From: Faecalibacterium gallinarum
GTDB lineage: Bacteria; Bacillota; Clostridia; Oscillospirales; Ruminococcaceae
Direction: 5' to 3'
Assembly: GCF_022180365.1 (NCBI RefSeq)
Contig: NZ_BQKV01000098.1
Span: 124,001 to 188,000, forward strand
Length of the DNA: 64,000 nucleotides
Shown: in pieces, positions 49,768-59,338 of the stretch
Position numbering within the stretch: the stretch's first letter is position 1
Layout of the letters: every line of letters begins with the position of its first letter
Notes under the pieces: model-generated
Told to the model about the DNA's origin: nothing
What the model saw: only the letters and a program-made list of their open reading frames with translations
Database searches by the model: none
Program-made: the position numbers and the translations under genes

Positions 49768-50454
49768 TCAGCCGTCTGTCTGCCAGTGCTTTTTCAGCTG
49801 GGTGAGGGCATGGGTTTCCAGACGGGATACATAGCTTCGGCTGATTCCCACGATTCGGGCGGTCTCCAACTGTGTTAAGGGCGGCTGACCTCCCAGACCA
49901 TACCGAAGCAGGATGATCTGGCGCTCGCGGGCGTCCAACTGTTCGATCAGTCCCCGCAGCCGGCAGGCGTCGTCCTGCTTTTCGTAGTCCTCCTCCATGC
50001 ACAGCGGATCCTGCAAAACATCAGAAAGTGTGAGGGCGGATTCGTCTTTGGCCGTTTCCAGGGTTTCCTGCAGCGAAACGGTGGAGCCATTCTTTTTGTC
50101 TTTCCGAAAGTGCATTCGGATCTCGTTTTCAATGCACTTGCTGGCATATGTGGAGAACCGGGCCTGGCGTTTGCCGTCGAAGGTCCTCACCGCCTTGATC
50201 AGACCGATGGTTCCGATGCTGATGAGGTCGTCCTGGTCGCTGGGGAAAGTATAATATTTTTTGACGATATGTGCCACAAGCCGCAAATTGTGCCGAATGA
50301 TTTTTTCCGCGGCGTCAGAGTCGCCCGACTGCATGGCCCGGAAAGCCTCGGCTTCCTCTTTGGCGTTCAGCGGCCGGGGGAAGCTGCTGGATTCCAGATG
50401 CAGGGAGAGGTAGAGAAATTTGGTTGCAAAAAATTGCAGCAGTAAAAACAGCAT
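49768..50454 (-). CDS. sigK: RNA polymerase sigma-K factor
   Basis: 228-residue sigma-70 family factor. After a hydrophobic N-terminus (LFLLLQFFATKFLYL, reminiscent of the pro-sequence of sigma-K) come SSSFPRPLN, region 2 (HNLRLVAHIVKKYY, DQDDLISIGTIGLIKAV) and region 4 (ERQIILLRYGL, ISRSYVSRLE). The gene is continuous, not split by a skin element. Directs late mother-cell transcription in spore formers. It may be a retained relative in a poorly sporulating lineage. Confidence 0.85.
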   Translation of the reverse strand: MLFLLLQFFATKFLYLSLHLESSSFPRPLNAKEEAEAFRAMQSGDSDAAEKIIRHNLRLVAHIVKKYYTFPSDQDDLISIGTIGLIKAVRTFDGKRQARFSTYASKCIENEIRMHFRKDKKNGSTVSLQETLETAKDESALTLSDVLQDPLCMEEDYEKQDDACRLRGLIEQLDARERQIILLRYGLGGQPPLTQLETARIVGISRSYVSRLETHALTQLKKHWQTDG

Positions 50455-50555
50455 GGTTCTTGCCTCCTGTTTGAAATGGGGTTGTTTTACTGTATGAGAG
50501 GCTGCCGCCGAACTTTCGGCTTGATAAAGGAAATCGGGAATGGGATAAAAATAAA

Positions 50556-50590
50556 GCAGGCTCCGCCCGCGAAGGGGGAGCCTGCCGCAC
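50556..50590 (-). terminator. Terminator after FAD/FMN reductase gene
   Basis: 9-bp stem GCAGGCTCC/GGAGCCTGC (50556-50564, 50577-50585) followed on the minus strand by TTTATTTTT. Confidence 0.85.
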
Positions 50591-50606
50591 TTTTTACAAA
50601 GGAATT

Positions 50607-52679
50607 TTACTGTGCCTTGGAAAGGGCCTGTGCCACGGCCTCGCGGAAGCCGTCGGAGGTCATGGTTGCGCCGGAAGCGCCGTCGATCTCGGCAGAGTTG
50701 GCTGCGATGGCGTCCTGAATCAGCTTGTCCAGGGCGGGGGCGCCGATGTCGGAGGATTCGGCGTGGTTGTCAACCACGATGTCAGAGATTTTGCCGTCCT
50801 TAATGGTGACGGTGACGTTCATCTGACCGCCGCGGCCAGTGCCCTGGCCGGTGTAGCTGCCGTCTTTGTAAACGGTATCGGAGGCAACGATCTGGTTGTT
50901 GTCCACCGACAGCTCGGCCAGCTCGTCCCGGCTGGTCAGCGCCTCGCCGGAAGCAGTTACCTTGGCCATGGTTTTGCCCAGCAGGTAGCCCCAGATCACG
51001 CAGCGGCCATTGGAGTTGCCGGCCATGTTGATGGGGTAATCGATGGCGTACAGGTCGCCGGAGGTGTTGCCAGTGGCATACAGGCCCGGGATGGGCTGCT
51101 TGTTGTCGTCCAGAACCTGGAGATCCGTGTTCACCGACAGACCGCCCACCACAGCCAGCAGGGCCACACCGACCTTTGCAGCGTAGAAGGGGGCCTTGGC
51201 CACCGGGAACAGGAACTCAGAGGGCTTGTGGAAGTCGTCGTCTGCGCCTTTGGCCACCAGCTCATTGTAGCGGTCGATAGACTGCTGCATTACGTCGGCA
51301 GGCACGCCGATCAGGTCGGCCAGCTCTTCCAGAGTGTCGGCCTTGAAGGTGTTGCCCACGGCCACATCGCTCTCCACGGTGGAGGTGATGTCGTCATCGG
51401 TGAACTCCTGGCCGATGGCAGCCGACATGGTATCCCAGAACATACCGCCGCCGGTGCCGTTTTCCAGGGACATCCGGTTGTATTTACCGTAATCTGCATC
51501 GAAGATGGACCAGGCGATGTTGCCGGTCTGATGCATCACGTTCATGCTCTTGCCCTGGACCCAGGTGCCCTCGTTCATGAAACGGTAGCCCTCCTGATTG
51601 AGGAAGGGGAAGCAGCCGTGGAACATGGCGTTTGCCTGGGGGTGCAGCATCAGGGGGAAGGGCCCATCTTGCATGTGAGCGCCGACCCACAGGCCCATCT
51701 TGTGGCCGTCGCCGGTGGAGAAGCCGGCGGGACCGTGCTCGCAGCGCTGGACCCGCTTGATATTCTCGTCGCAGTAGTAGTCGGTCATCTCGGTGTCCTC
51801 GTGGATGCCGCCAGTGGCCAGGATAACGCCCTTGGTTGCACGGAAGAGCCACAGCTCGCCGTCCCGCTGGGCAAAGACGCCAGTGATTTTGCCATCCTCC
51901 ACCAGCAACTCCTGGGCTTTGGTGTTAAAGAAATAAGTGGCGGGGTGCTCGTATTTTTCAGCGTTTTTACTGTCCTCGTACAGGACGTTGGTGGCAGCAA
52001 AGTAGCCGCACTTGGAGTCGAACACATGGTCGCCGGTGTTGACGAACATGTGGTAGTCGTAAGACTCGGGGATGATGGCGTTGGGGGCGTGTGCGCGGAA
52101 GGAAGCAGGCACCACGCCGAACTCGGCGCACTTGTCGATCAGCCAGTTGCCAGCCTCGGGGGAGTTGTTGAACCACAGGGAGACTAGGGCCTCGTTCACG
52201 CGGCTGCCGCAGCGCTGGATCCAGATGTTCTGGTGCTCCACCACATCGGTCAGGTGGTCCAGCTTGCCCTCGTCCACCAGGGACTGAACAAACTTGGTGT
52301 TGGCCATACCGACGCCGCCGCCCTGGCCGTGGATCACGTTTTGGGCCTCGATGACGACGACCTCGTTGCCGTTCTCCACACAGGAGCAGGCGGCAGCGCA
52401 GCCGGCGTTGCCAGCGCCCACGATGACAACTTCAGTGGTGACCAGCTGTACGGCATCCGAGACACTGTAATTGTATGGGTCGGTAAAGAAGCTGGGCTTG
52501 CCAGTTTCGGCAGCAGGGGTCTGGACGGTAGTCTGAGAGGACGCCGCAGGGGAGGAGGCAGCAACAGAGGAAGCAGCGGTGGAAGAAGTGCTTCCGCAAG
52601 CGGTCAGGCCCAGGGCTGCTGCGCCCACAGCGCCGGCGGCGGTGCCCTTCAGAAAAGCTCTGCGAGACAGTTTACGCAT
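50607..52679 (-). CDS. Tat-exported FAD/FMN reductase, fumarate-reductase type
   Basis: 690 residues: twin-arginine signal RRAFLKG followed by a lipobox-like LTACG, a Ser/Ala spacer, an FAD domain (VVIVGAGNAGCAAACSC, GGVGMANTK, GLYATGNTSGDLYA) and a C-terminal FMN-binding domain whose DGASGATMTS site attaches FMN covalently. This is the layout of extracytoplasmic reductases such as urocanate reductase, used for anaerobic respiration with organic acceptors. The acceptor is unknown. Divergent from a PucR-type regulator that probably controls it. GGAG upstream of the ATG. Confidence 0.9.
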   Translation of the reverse strand: MRKLSRRAFLKGTAAGAVGAAALGLTACGSTSSTAASSVAASSPAASSQTTVQTPAAETGKPSFFTDPYNYSVSDAVQLVTTEVVIVGAGNAGCAAACSCVENGNEVVVIEAQNVIHGQGGGVGMANTKFVQSLVDEGKLDHLTDVVEHQNIWIQRCGSRVNEALVSLWFNNSPEAGNWLIDKCAEFGVVPASFRAHAPNAIIPESYDYHMFVNTGDHVFDSKCGYFAATNVLYEDSKNAEKYEHPATYFFNTKAQELLVEDGKITGVFAQRDGELWLFRATKGVILATGGIHEDTEMTDYYCDENIKRVQRCEHGPAGFSTGDGHKMGLWVGAHMQDGPFPLMLHPQANAMFHGCFPFLNQEGYRFMNEGTWVQGKSMNVMHQTGNIAWSIFDADYGKYNRMSLENGTGGGMFWDTMSAAIGQEFTDDDITSTVESDVAVGNTFKADTLEELADLIGVPADVMQQSIDRYNELVAKGADDDFHKPSEFLFPVAKAPFYAAKVGVALLAVVGGLSVNTDLQVLDDNKQPIPGLYATGNTSGDLYAIDYPINMAGNSNGRCVIWGYLLGKTMAKVTASGEALTSRDELAELSVDNNQIVASDTVYKDGSYTGQGTGRGGQMNVTVTIKDGKISDIVVDNHAESSDIGAPALDKLIQDAIAANSAEIDGASGATMTSDGFREAVAQALSKAQ

Positions 52680-52764
52680 GGATGGGTTCTCCTTTTTCTT
52701 CTTGTTTTTCTCCCCGGGGGATTTGTTAATTTTTCGTCATTCGGCCGTTGACATAATTTTATCA

Positions 52765-52793
52765 TTGACGAACCTGCTTGTATATTGTATTTT
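52765..52793 (+). promoter_or_regulatory. Possible promoter of the PucR-like gene
   Basis: TTGACG (52765-52770), 17-bp spacer, TATTTT (52788-52793) in the 196-bp divergent region. Confidence 0.4.
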
Positions 52794-52875
52794 GAGAACA
52801 AAAAGAATGCCTTAAATTTACATTTTTGACAATACACAAGGAGATGGGCGGCCGTCGGCCGCAGAGGACAAAAGG

Positions 52876-54375
52876 ATGCTTACCATAGAACTGTGCGCTG
52901 CACTTCAGACAAAATTCCCGATCAAAATTCCTGCGGGGCTGCCCTGCTTTGCATGCTGTGGTGCTGTCTTAGACGAACCGGAGCAGCTTCGGGAGGGCAC
53001 CGTCGTTGTGGGCCAGGCAGAAAACTTCTCGCAGCAGTGCCTTTATTTTATGCCGGAAGCCGGGGAGCCCCAGGGAAAAAACGTCATTGTCTATCCGGTG
53101 CCCGAGCTCACCCTGCCAATCTACCGGGAGATTTATCGCTTGCTGGAACCGGAGCGGCGCCTTGACCGCCAGCTGGCGCAGCTGGACCGGGCCTATCTTT
53201 CCGGCGGGCTCGAACAGCTCATCCTACAGGCCCAGGAATATTTGGCGAACCCGGTGATGCTGGTGGACCAGGCATTTAACGCGCTGGCAATGGCCCCCCA
53301 ACGGAAATTGGGGATTGACAGCTGGGACCGCCTCTTGCAAGGGGAAGGGGTGGAACTGGGGGATCTGAAACAGGCCCAGAAAGTTATCAACCATTTTTCC
53401 AAAAAGAATATCACCAGTCCTCAGATCATCCCGTATCAGGAAGCCGACGGCAGAAACGTGCGCCGGATGATCGCGGCGGCAGTGGGCACGGGCCAGAAAA
53501 CCCCCTGCGGAGGGATGGAAATTATTGAGCTGGAGCGCCCCTTTGCGCCGCAGGACCGCCAGTTGGCGGAACGGATCTGTCAGCTGCTCTGCCATCATAT
53601 CCTGCGGGCGCCGGAACCCGCCCGGGTGACCCGGATGGAAGAACAACTTTTGTACGATCTGTTGCTGTATGCCCCGCGGGAGCGGGAAAAACTGGAGCGC
53701 CGCATCCGCCAGCTTGGCAGTTTTCAGGAGGATAGGTTCTACTTTCTGGCCGTTCTCCCCCTCAGCAAAACTTCCCAGCGGATCACCAGTTCTAACTTGC
53801 GCACTCTGCTGACCGATGAGTACCCCGAGGGGTGGTGTATCCTGACCGAGGAGCAGCTGCTTTTGGTTTTGCCTGCGCTGGAACCCACGGACAGTGAGAT
53901 AAAAATGGCTGAGCGCCTCTCCAAAACAGGAGAGAGAATGGGCCAGACGTTTTTTCTGAGCATGCCGGTTCACTCTCTCTTTGACCTAAAACAGGTGTGG
54001 GAGTTCGATACTCGGGCGATTCAGCTGGCGGACGCTTGGGACGACCGGCCTGGCTGCAAAAGAATCGCGGATTTTTTTGAGCAGGTCTTCTTTAAAACAC
54101 TGTCCCAGGAGGCTGCCCTGAGTGGTTTTATACACCCCATGCTTTGGGAACTGAAACGGTACGACGAAGAAAATAATACAGACCTGCTGAATACCCTCTG
54201 CGTTTTCCTGAGCAAAAACTGCGACTTAAACGAGGCGTCCAGTCTACTGTACATCCATCGAAATACCCTAATTTATCGGTTGCGCAGAATCGAGAAAATC
54301 CTCCATACGGATTTAAAGGATCTGGGAATAAGACAGGTCCTTTCCCTGGGATGCAAACTGATGATGTATCAATAA
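52876..54375 (+). CDS. PucR-family transcriptional regulator
   Basis: 499 residues. An N-terminal PucR-like sensor region (1-120), a central GGDEF-like/CdaR segment (about 290-400: FYFLAVLPLSKTS, WCILTEEQLLLVLP) and a C-terminal HTH_30 helix-turn-helix (LNEASSLLYIHRNTLIYRLRRIEKIL). These regulators usually activate genes for using a nitrogenous or organic substrate. Its divergent neighbour is the FAD/FMN reductase, the likely target; the inducer may be that enzyme's acceptor. GAGGACAAAAGG precedes the ATG. Confidence 0.88.
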   Translation: MLTIELCAALQTKFPIKIPAGLPCFACCGAVLDEPEQLREGTVVVGQAENFSQQCLYFMPEAGEPQGKNVIVYPVPELTLPIYREIYRLLEPERRLDRQLAQLDRAYLSGGLEQLILQAQEYLANPVMLVDQAFNALAMAPQRKLGIDSWDRLLQGEGVELGDLKQAQKVINHFSKKNITSPQIIPYQEADGRNVRRMIAAAVGTGQKTPCGGMEIIELERPFAPQDRQLAERICQLLCHHILRAPEPARVTRMEEQLLYDLLLYAPREREKLERRIRQLGSFQEDRFYFLAVLPLSKTSQRITSSNLRTLLTDEYPEGWCILTEEQLLLVLPALEPTDSEIKMAERLSKTGERMGQTFFLSMPVHSLFDLKQVWEFDTRAIQLADAWDDRPGCKRIADFFEQVFFKTLSQEAALSGFIHPMLWELKRYDEENNTDLLNTLCVFLSKNCDLNEASSLLYIHRNTLIYRLRRIEKILHTDLKDLGIRQVLSLGCKLMMYQ

Positions 54376-54590
54376 GCGGACTGCGCAGACAGGGGGCTTA
54401 TCCTTGGCGTTTCAGAGCGTCCGGAATCACCTCGTCCACTTATAGCTTTTTATTATACCCTCTGGCAGCGGCCCAGATAAGTCCGCCCGTTGCCCGTTTG
54501 CAGGGGTGCTGTCTTTTTTTGTTTTCCTGATACTTTCCTTAGGATTATCTGCTACCATGACATCAGAAAACAAAAAAGGAGATGTTTGCA

Positions 54591-55448
54591 ATGGAAACTG
54601 CCTGTACTACGCTAAAACACACGGGCCTCACCGAAACCGGCCTGAAATGGATTGCCCTGGGCACCATGGTGCTGGACCACATCCACTACTTTTTCGGCTT
54701 TACCGGGGTGATTCCGGAGTGGTTCAGTATGGTGGGGCGTCTGGGTGCGCCGTTGTTCCTGTTTTGTCTGGTGGAGGGCTTTACCCATACCCATAGCCGA
54801 AAACGATATTTTGCCAAAGTATATCTGATCTCAGCAGCCATGTCGGGGCTGCTCTTCTTCATGGCCTACGGGGGCATTTTGGTTCGGCCGGACGGTTTTT
54901 ACCCCACCAACGGCATGATGACCACCTTTGTTATTTTGATGGTCATCTGGCAGGGATTGGACTGGCTGGGAGAAGAAAAACTTTTCCGGGGCCTGGCGGC
55001 GGTGATTCTGCCCCTGGCGTGGCCCTTCCTGGCCTCCTGGATTGCCATTCAGTTCCCCTCGCTGACGAACCCCCTGGGCTTTATTTGCTATTCGTTCTTG
55101 CCCATGTGGGGGATCACGGGGGACAGCAGCCTGCCCGTTCTGGTAATGGGCCTGGTTCTCTATCTGTTCCGCAAACGCCGGGGGTTACAGGTAGGAGCAT
55201 ACTGCGTCTATTATATCCTTTATGGTGTGGTGTTTATGGGGCTGATGGCTTCCCGGCTGCCGGATTTTACCTGGTTTCAGCTGTTCACCCGATATTATGA
55301 GATCTACGGGATTCTGGCCGCTCCGCTGATGCTGTGGTATAATGGGGAGCGCGGCGGGGGACACAAACTGTTGTTCTATGCCTTTTATCCCGCCCATGTT
55401 TATATTCTTTACGGGTTATCCTGGGGGCTGTACCTGGTGCTGAACTAA
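54591..55448 (+). CDS. TraX-like membrane protein
   Basis: 285 residues with about eight membrane helices. Motifs of TraX/acyltransferase-like proteins: KWIALGTMVLDHIHYFFG, GRLGAPLFLFCLVEGFTHT near the N-terminus and LLFYAFYPAHVYILY near the end. TraX acetylates pilin in F plasmids; chromosomal homologues in Firmicutes have unknown acceptors. ATG at 54591 fits AAAGGAG spacing. Followed after 13 nt by a two-component system, so likely one operon. Confidence 0.88.
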   Translation: METACTTLKHTGLTETGLKWIALGTMVLDHIHYFFGFTGVIPEWFSMVGRLGAPLFLFCLVEGFTHTHSRKRYFAKVYLISAAMSGLLFFMAYGGILVRPDGFYPTNGMMTTFVILMVIWQGLDWLGEEKLFRGLAAVILPLAWPFLASWIAIQFPSLTNPLGFICYSFLPMWGITGDSSLPVLVMGLVLYLFRKRRGLQVGAYCVYYILYGVVFMGLMASRLPDFTWFQLFTRYYEIYGILAAPLMLWYNGERGGGHKLLFYAFYPAHVYILYGLSWGLYLVLN

Positions 55449-55461
55449 AGGAGGGAGTGCG

Positions 55462-56145
55462 ATGGCCCATCTTTTGGTGGTGGACGATGACAAAGATCTC
55501 TGCACGCTTTTAAAAACTGCCCTGGAACGGGACGGGCATCAGGTGTCCGTCCATCGCTCGGGGCAGGAAGTGGATGAGGCAGCCTGCCGCTGGGCGGACT
55601 GCATCCTGCTGGATGTGATGATGCCGGGGGAGGATGGCTTTACCCTTTGCCGCCGAATTCGCTCTCTGGCGGATTGTCCGATTCTCTTTTTGACGGCCAA
55701 AACCGAGGAATCGGATGTCCTTATGGGTCTTGGCCTGGGCGGGGACGACTATCTGACCAAGCCATTCCGGGTAGCGGAACTCCGGGCACGGGTGGCGGCC
55801 CACCTGCGCCGGGAACAGCGCACCCCCTGCCGGCGGCTTCGCCGCGGTCCGCTCGATTTCGACCTGGGGGAACAGGCGGTGTACTTTCAGGGTACATCCC
55901 TCAAACTAACCCGGAGCGAGTATCTGATCTGCGAAGCGCTGGCAATGTACCCGGGGCAGACTTTTTCCAAAGAGCAGCTCTACCAGGCGGCCTTTGGATA
56001 CGAGGGAACGGCGGACGCATCGGCTGTCACCGAGCACATCAAAAACATCCGGGCCAAGCTGCGTCCCGCTGGCGAAAGCCCCATTGAGACCGTTTGGGGA
56101 GTGGGCTATAAATGGAAAAAAGACGTGAGCGCCGGCCAGGCCTGA
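55462..56145 (+). CDS. OmpR-family response regulator
   Basis: 227 residues. Receiver domain with D51 in LLDVMMPGEDG and TKPFRVAEL; the C-terminal winged helix has LKLTRSEYLICEALAMYPGQTFSKEQL and ends TVWGVGYKWK. Closest in look to VanR/PhoP-like regulators of envelope stress. AAAGGAGGG before the ATG; its end overlaps the partner kinase by 34 nt. It has no adjacent transporter, only TraX upstream. Confidence 0.92.
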   Translation: MAHLLVVDDDKDLCTLLKTALERDGHQVSVHRSGQEVDEAACRWADCILLDVMMPGEDGFTLCRRIRSLADCPILFLTAKTEESDVLMGLGLGGDDYLTKPFRVAELRARVAAHLRREQRTPCRRLRRGPLDFDLGEQAVYFQGTSLKLTRSEYLICEALAMYPGQTFSKEQLYQAAFGYEGTADASAVTEHIKNIRAKLRPAGESPIETVWGVGYKWKKDVSAGQA

Positions 56146-57482
56146 CGGCTCTGTTCTGGCGGTATCTGATCACCACCGGCGGGGTGCTCCTGCTGCTGAT
56201 CATTCTTTGGTGGATGGGGCTGACTATGCTCTTGCGGCAGGGGGTTGTTCGCCCGGCCAGTACGGCGGCGGATCAGGTTTCTGGGGTGGTCCAAAAGCTG
56301 GAATCCGGCGAGATCACCCCAGCGGAGATTCCCTATTATTACCGCTGGGCCCTGTTTGACGCCGGGCAGGTGGTGGATGAAGGGAATATGAACGGCCGTT
56401 TTCTGGACTATGCAAAAGCGGCGATAGCAGGTGACTCGACACCTCAAGGGATGCTATATTCCCAGTACCACCGGATCGCTCGCCTGCCTGGGGGGCTGAC
56501 CTGTGTGGTGCAGTACGATTACTCCATGCCCTACGGTTCGCCGGAACTTCAGAACCGGCTGCCGGAATTCCAGACCTGTGCCACGGTGGTTCTGGCGCTG
56601 GCCTGCCTGCTGGCGGGAGCGGTTTCCACCCGACATTTTGCGGGGCTCTTGCGGCGGGATGCCGCCCTTCTCACCGCTGCCACCCATGCCATCGCCCAGC
56701 AGAGACTGGATGCCCCCTTGACCGGCCGGGCCCGGGTCCGGGAATTGGGGGAGACTTTGGCGGCCATGGAGCAGCTGCGGGAGCAGCTGGCCCGGTCTTT
56801 GGAGCGTCAATGGGCCATGGAGCAGCAGCGCCGCCTGGAACTGGCGGCCCTGACCCACGACCTGAAAACCTCTCTGACTCTCATCAGCGGGAACGCTGAG
56901 CTGCTACAGGAGGACAATCTGCCCCCAGCCCAGCGGGAGATGGTGGAGACGATTCTGCGCAGCACCACTCGTTTGCAGGACTATGTGGCCCAGCTGCGGG
57001 CGTTGACCGCTCCGGAAGGGGGATCGGAACCGGTCAAAGAACCCGTGCCTCTGGCGGCGCTGGCCGAGGGCTGGCAGGAGATCGGGCGGAGTCTCTGCGC
57101 CCCCAAAAAGATTTCCTTTGTCTGTTCAGAACTGCCGGACTGTACCCCGATGGTCTGCCGTGCCGATCTTGACCGGGCGGTGAGCAATCTTTTGGACAAT
57201 GCGGTGCGCTACACCCCCGCTGGCGGGAAGGTGCGCCTGGGAATCTCAGCGGAAGAAAAACAGCTGCATATTTTTGTCGAGGACACCGGGCCGGGCTTTT
57301 CTGCCGAGGCTCTGGCCAAAGGCCCCCAGGCCTTTTTCACCAGTGACGCCAGCCGCCCCAAGGAGGGCCACCTGGGGCTGGGTCTTTTCTATGCGGACCA
57401 GACCGCACGGAAGCACGGCGGGGAGCTTCGCCTTTCTAACACCGGGCAGGGGGCAAGGGCAGAGCTGACCATCGCTTTCTAA
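56112..57482 (+). CDS. Sensor histidine kinase
   Basis: 456 residues: membrane helix (YLITTGGVLLLLIILWW), extracellular domain of about 115 residues (PYYYRWALFDAGQVVDEG), second helix (VVLALACLLAGAV), HAMP-like linker, HisKA with ALTHDLKTSLTLISGNAEL and HATPase_c (NLLDNAVRYTPAGG, GLGLFYADQTARKHGG). Partner of the preceding regulator, which it overlaps. Ligand unknown; the layout resembles VanS-type kinases. Confidence 0.93.
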   Translation: MEKRRERRPGLTALFWRYLITTGGVLLLLIILWWMGLTMLLRQGVVRPASTAADQVSGVVQKLESGEITPAEIPYYYRWALFDAGQVVDEGNMNGRFLDYAKAAIAGDSTPQGMLYSQYHRIARLPGGLTCVVQYDYSMPYGSPELQNRLPEFQTCATVVLALACLLAGAVSTRHFAGLLRRDAALLTAATHAIAQQRLDAPLTGRARVRELGETLAAMEQLREQLARSLERQWAMEQQRRLELAALTHDLKTSLTLISGNAELLQEDNLPPAQREMVETILRSTTRLQDYVAQLRALTAPEGGSEPVKEPVPLAALAEGWQEIGRSLCAPKKISFVCSELPDCTPMVCRADLDRAVSNLLDNAVRYTPAGGKVRLGISAEEKQLHIFVEDTGPGFSAEALAKGPQAFFTSDASRPKEGHLGLGLFYADQTARKHGGELRLSNTGQGARAELTIAF

Positions 57483-57499
57483 AACAATCGCCGGCCGGT

Positions 57500-57528
57500 T
57501 TGCCACAGCCGGCGGGGCTTGCTATAAT
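57500..57528 (+). promoter_or_regulatory. Sigma-A promoter of the second two-component system
   Basis: TTGCCA (57500-57505), 17-bp spacer, perfect TATAAT (57523-57528). Confidence 0.75.
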
Positions 57529-57567
57529 AGAAACCAACGACATAAACCCGAAGAGGAGTTTCGGCCC

Positions 57568-58236
57568 ATGCCCTATAAAATTTTTGTTGTGGAAGATGAC
57601 CCGGTGATCCAGGCCCAGCTTTTGACCCTGCTGACCGGCAGCGGCTATCAGGCGGCCGCTGTCACCGATTTTTCGGCTGTGGTCCCACAAATTGAGGCTT
57701 TTGCGCCCCACCTGTTGCTTTTGGATATTGGTCTGCCGGGGGCCAGCGGGTTTGAGCTCTGCGCTCAAATCCGTTCTTTTTCGCAAATTCCCATCGTCTT
57801 TGTCACCAGCAGCAACACCGACCTGGATGAGCTGAACAGTATCCTGCTGGGGGGCGACGCCTTTCTCACTAAACCCTATAACCCGGCCATCCTGATGGCA
57901 AAAATTGCCGCTCTGCTGCGCCGGGCGTATCCTGCCGCGGGGGAGGATATCCTCTGCTGGAAAGGCGCTGTTCTCCACCCCGAAAGCGGGAAGCTGGAGT
58001 ACCAGGGGCGGGCAGTGGAACTGACCAAAAACGAGCAGAAAATCCTCTGTTATCTCTTCCGGCACCCGGGCAGCATCTGTCCCCGAGCGGATCTGATCGA
58101 TGCCCTCTGGGACGACCAACTCTACATTGACGATAATGCCCTCAGCGTCCATATGAGCCGGATTCGGGAAAAACTATCTTCCATCGGCCTGGAGGGCTTT
58201 ATCCAGACCAAACACCGGCAGGGGTATCGGATATGA
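57568..58236 (+). CDS. BceR-like response regulator
   Basis: 222-residue OmpR-type regulator, D53 in LLDIGLPGASG, VTSSNTDLDELNSILLGGDAFLTKPYN typical of BceR/YvcP relatives, and a winged helix (VELTKNEQKILCYLFRHPG...IQTKHRQGYRI). Placed with a BceS-like kinase and a BceAB-like ABC transporter, so it should activate the transporter in response to cell-wall-active peptides such as bacitracin or lantibiotics. ATGA overlap with the kinase. Confidence 0.92.
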   Translation: MPYKIFVVEDDPVIQAQLLTLLTGSGYQAAAVTDFSAVVPQIEAFAPHLLLLDIGLPGASGFELCAQIRSFSQIPIVFVTSSNTDLDELNSILLGGDAFLTKPYNPAILMAKIAALLRRAYPAAGEDILCWKGAVLHPESGKLEYQGRAVELTKNEQKILCYLFRHPGSICPRADLIDALWDDQLYIDDNALSVHMSRIREKLSSIGLEGFIQTKHRQGYRI

Positions 58237-59240
58237 AATACTGGAAAGATCGCCTCCCGGCGGTGGCGGCAAATCTCTTGGGTCTTGTGGCGCTGACCCT
58301 CTTTTTGCTGGCCAGCGGCAGCGGGCTGGGCGTGGTTTTGTGGATTGCGGTGGTCTGGCTGATGGTTCTGGCGGCCTGGCTGACGGTCCGCTGCTGTTTG
58401 GAAAAACGACGGCTGGAAGGGCTGCTCAAACAAGCCCAGCAGCTGGAAGAACGGTATCTTCTGCCTGAAATCCTGCCCCCGCCGGTGACCGCGGAAGAAG
58501 AGGTCTACCGCCGCCTGATGCAGCTGGCGGAAAAATCTATGCTGGAAAAAATTGCCGCCGCAGAGCGGGAGAGGAAAGAATACCGGGAATACATCGAGCG
58601 TTGGGTTCACGAGATTAAAACCCCCATCACAGCGGGAAAACTGCTCTGCGAGAATCACCGCAGTGAACTGACCCGGGAACTTTTGGCCCAGCTGGAACGC
58701 ATTACCCGCTACACCGAACAAACGCTCTATTATGCCCGCAGCGAGCATACGGAGAAAGATTATCTGATCCGGGAAATCCCTCTGGCCGATCTGGTCCATG
58801 GGGCCATTGCAGAAAACAAATACTTGCTGCGCCAGAACCAGGTGGCGGTGACGGTGGAGGAGATGCCCGGCCTGGTTAGCACCGACGACAAGTGGGTGCG
58901 CTTTATTCTGGACCAGCTGATCGGCAACGCGGTGAAATACCGCCGGGAGAATCCCTCTCTGCGTTTTTCCTGCGTATCAGGGCCGGGGGAGATCTCCCTT
59001 TTGGTGGAGGATAATGGCGTCGGCATCCCGGCGGCCGACCTGCCCCGGGTGTTTGAAAAGGGGTTTACCGGTGCCAATGGCCGGGCCGTCCAAAGTTCCA
59101 CCGGGCTGGGGCTCTATCTCTGCAAGCGGCTCTGCGACAAGCTGGGCATCGGGCTGGCCCTCGACTCCCGAGAAGGGGAGGGCACCACCGCCCGCTTGGT
59201 TTTTACCGTCAACGACTATATCACCGGAGTGCAGGGCTGA
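58233..59240 (+). CDS. BceS-like intramembrane-sensing kinase
   Basis: 335 residues: two membrane helices with almost no extracellular loop (residues 10-52), the hallmark of BceS kinases that sense via their transporter, then HisKA with WVHEIKTPITAGKLL and HATPase_c (DQLIGNAVKYRR, VEDNGVGIPAADLPRVFEKGFTG, GLGLYLCKRLCDKLG). Receives the signal from the BceAB-type ABC transporter encoded next. Confidence 0.93.
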   Translation: MKYWKDRLPAVAANLLGLVALTLFLLASGSGLGVVLWIAVVWLMVLAAWLTVRCCLEKRRLEGLLKQAQQLEERYLLPEILPPPVTAEEEVYRRLMQLAEKSMLEKIAAAERERKEYREYIERWVHEIKTPITAGKLLCENHRSELTRELLAQLERITRYTEQTLYYARSEHTEKDYLIREIPLADLVHGAIAENKYLLRQNQVAVTVEEMPGLVSTDDKWVRFILDQLIGNAVKYRRENPSLRFSCVSGPGEISLLVEDNGVGIPAADLPRVFEKGFTGANGRAVQSSTGLGLYLCKRLCDKLGIGLALDSREGEGTTARLVFTVNDYITGVQG

Positions 59241-59264
59241 AAGGCGCTGCACTTCTTTCGTTTT

Positions 59265-59283
59265 TGTAAGAACTCTGCAAGAA
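59265..59283 (+). promoter_or_regulatory. Direct repeat, candidate BceR-type operator
   Basis: TGTAAGAA (59265-59272) and TGCAAGAA (59276-59283), 11 bp apart, just upstream of the ABC genes. Phased repeats match PhoB-family binding. Confidence 0.55.
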
Positions 59284-59338
59284 AAACCGATACACTCCGG
59301 GCGTGGGATCTCTTACAATAGGTCCAGAGGTGAACGAG

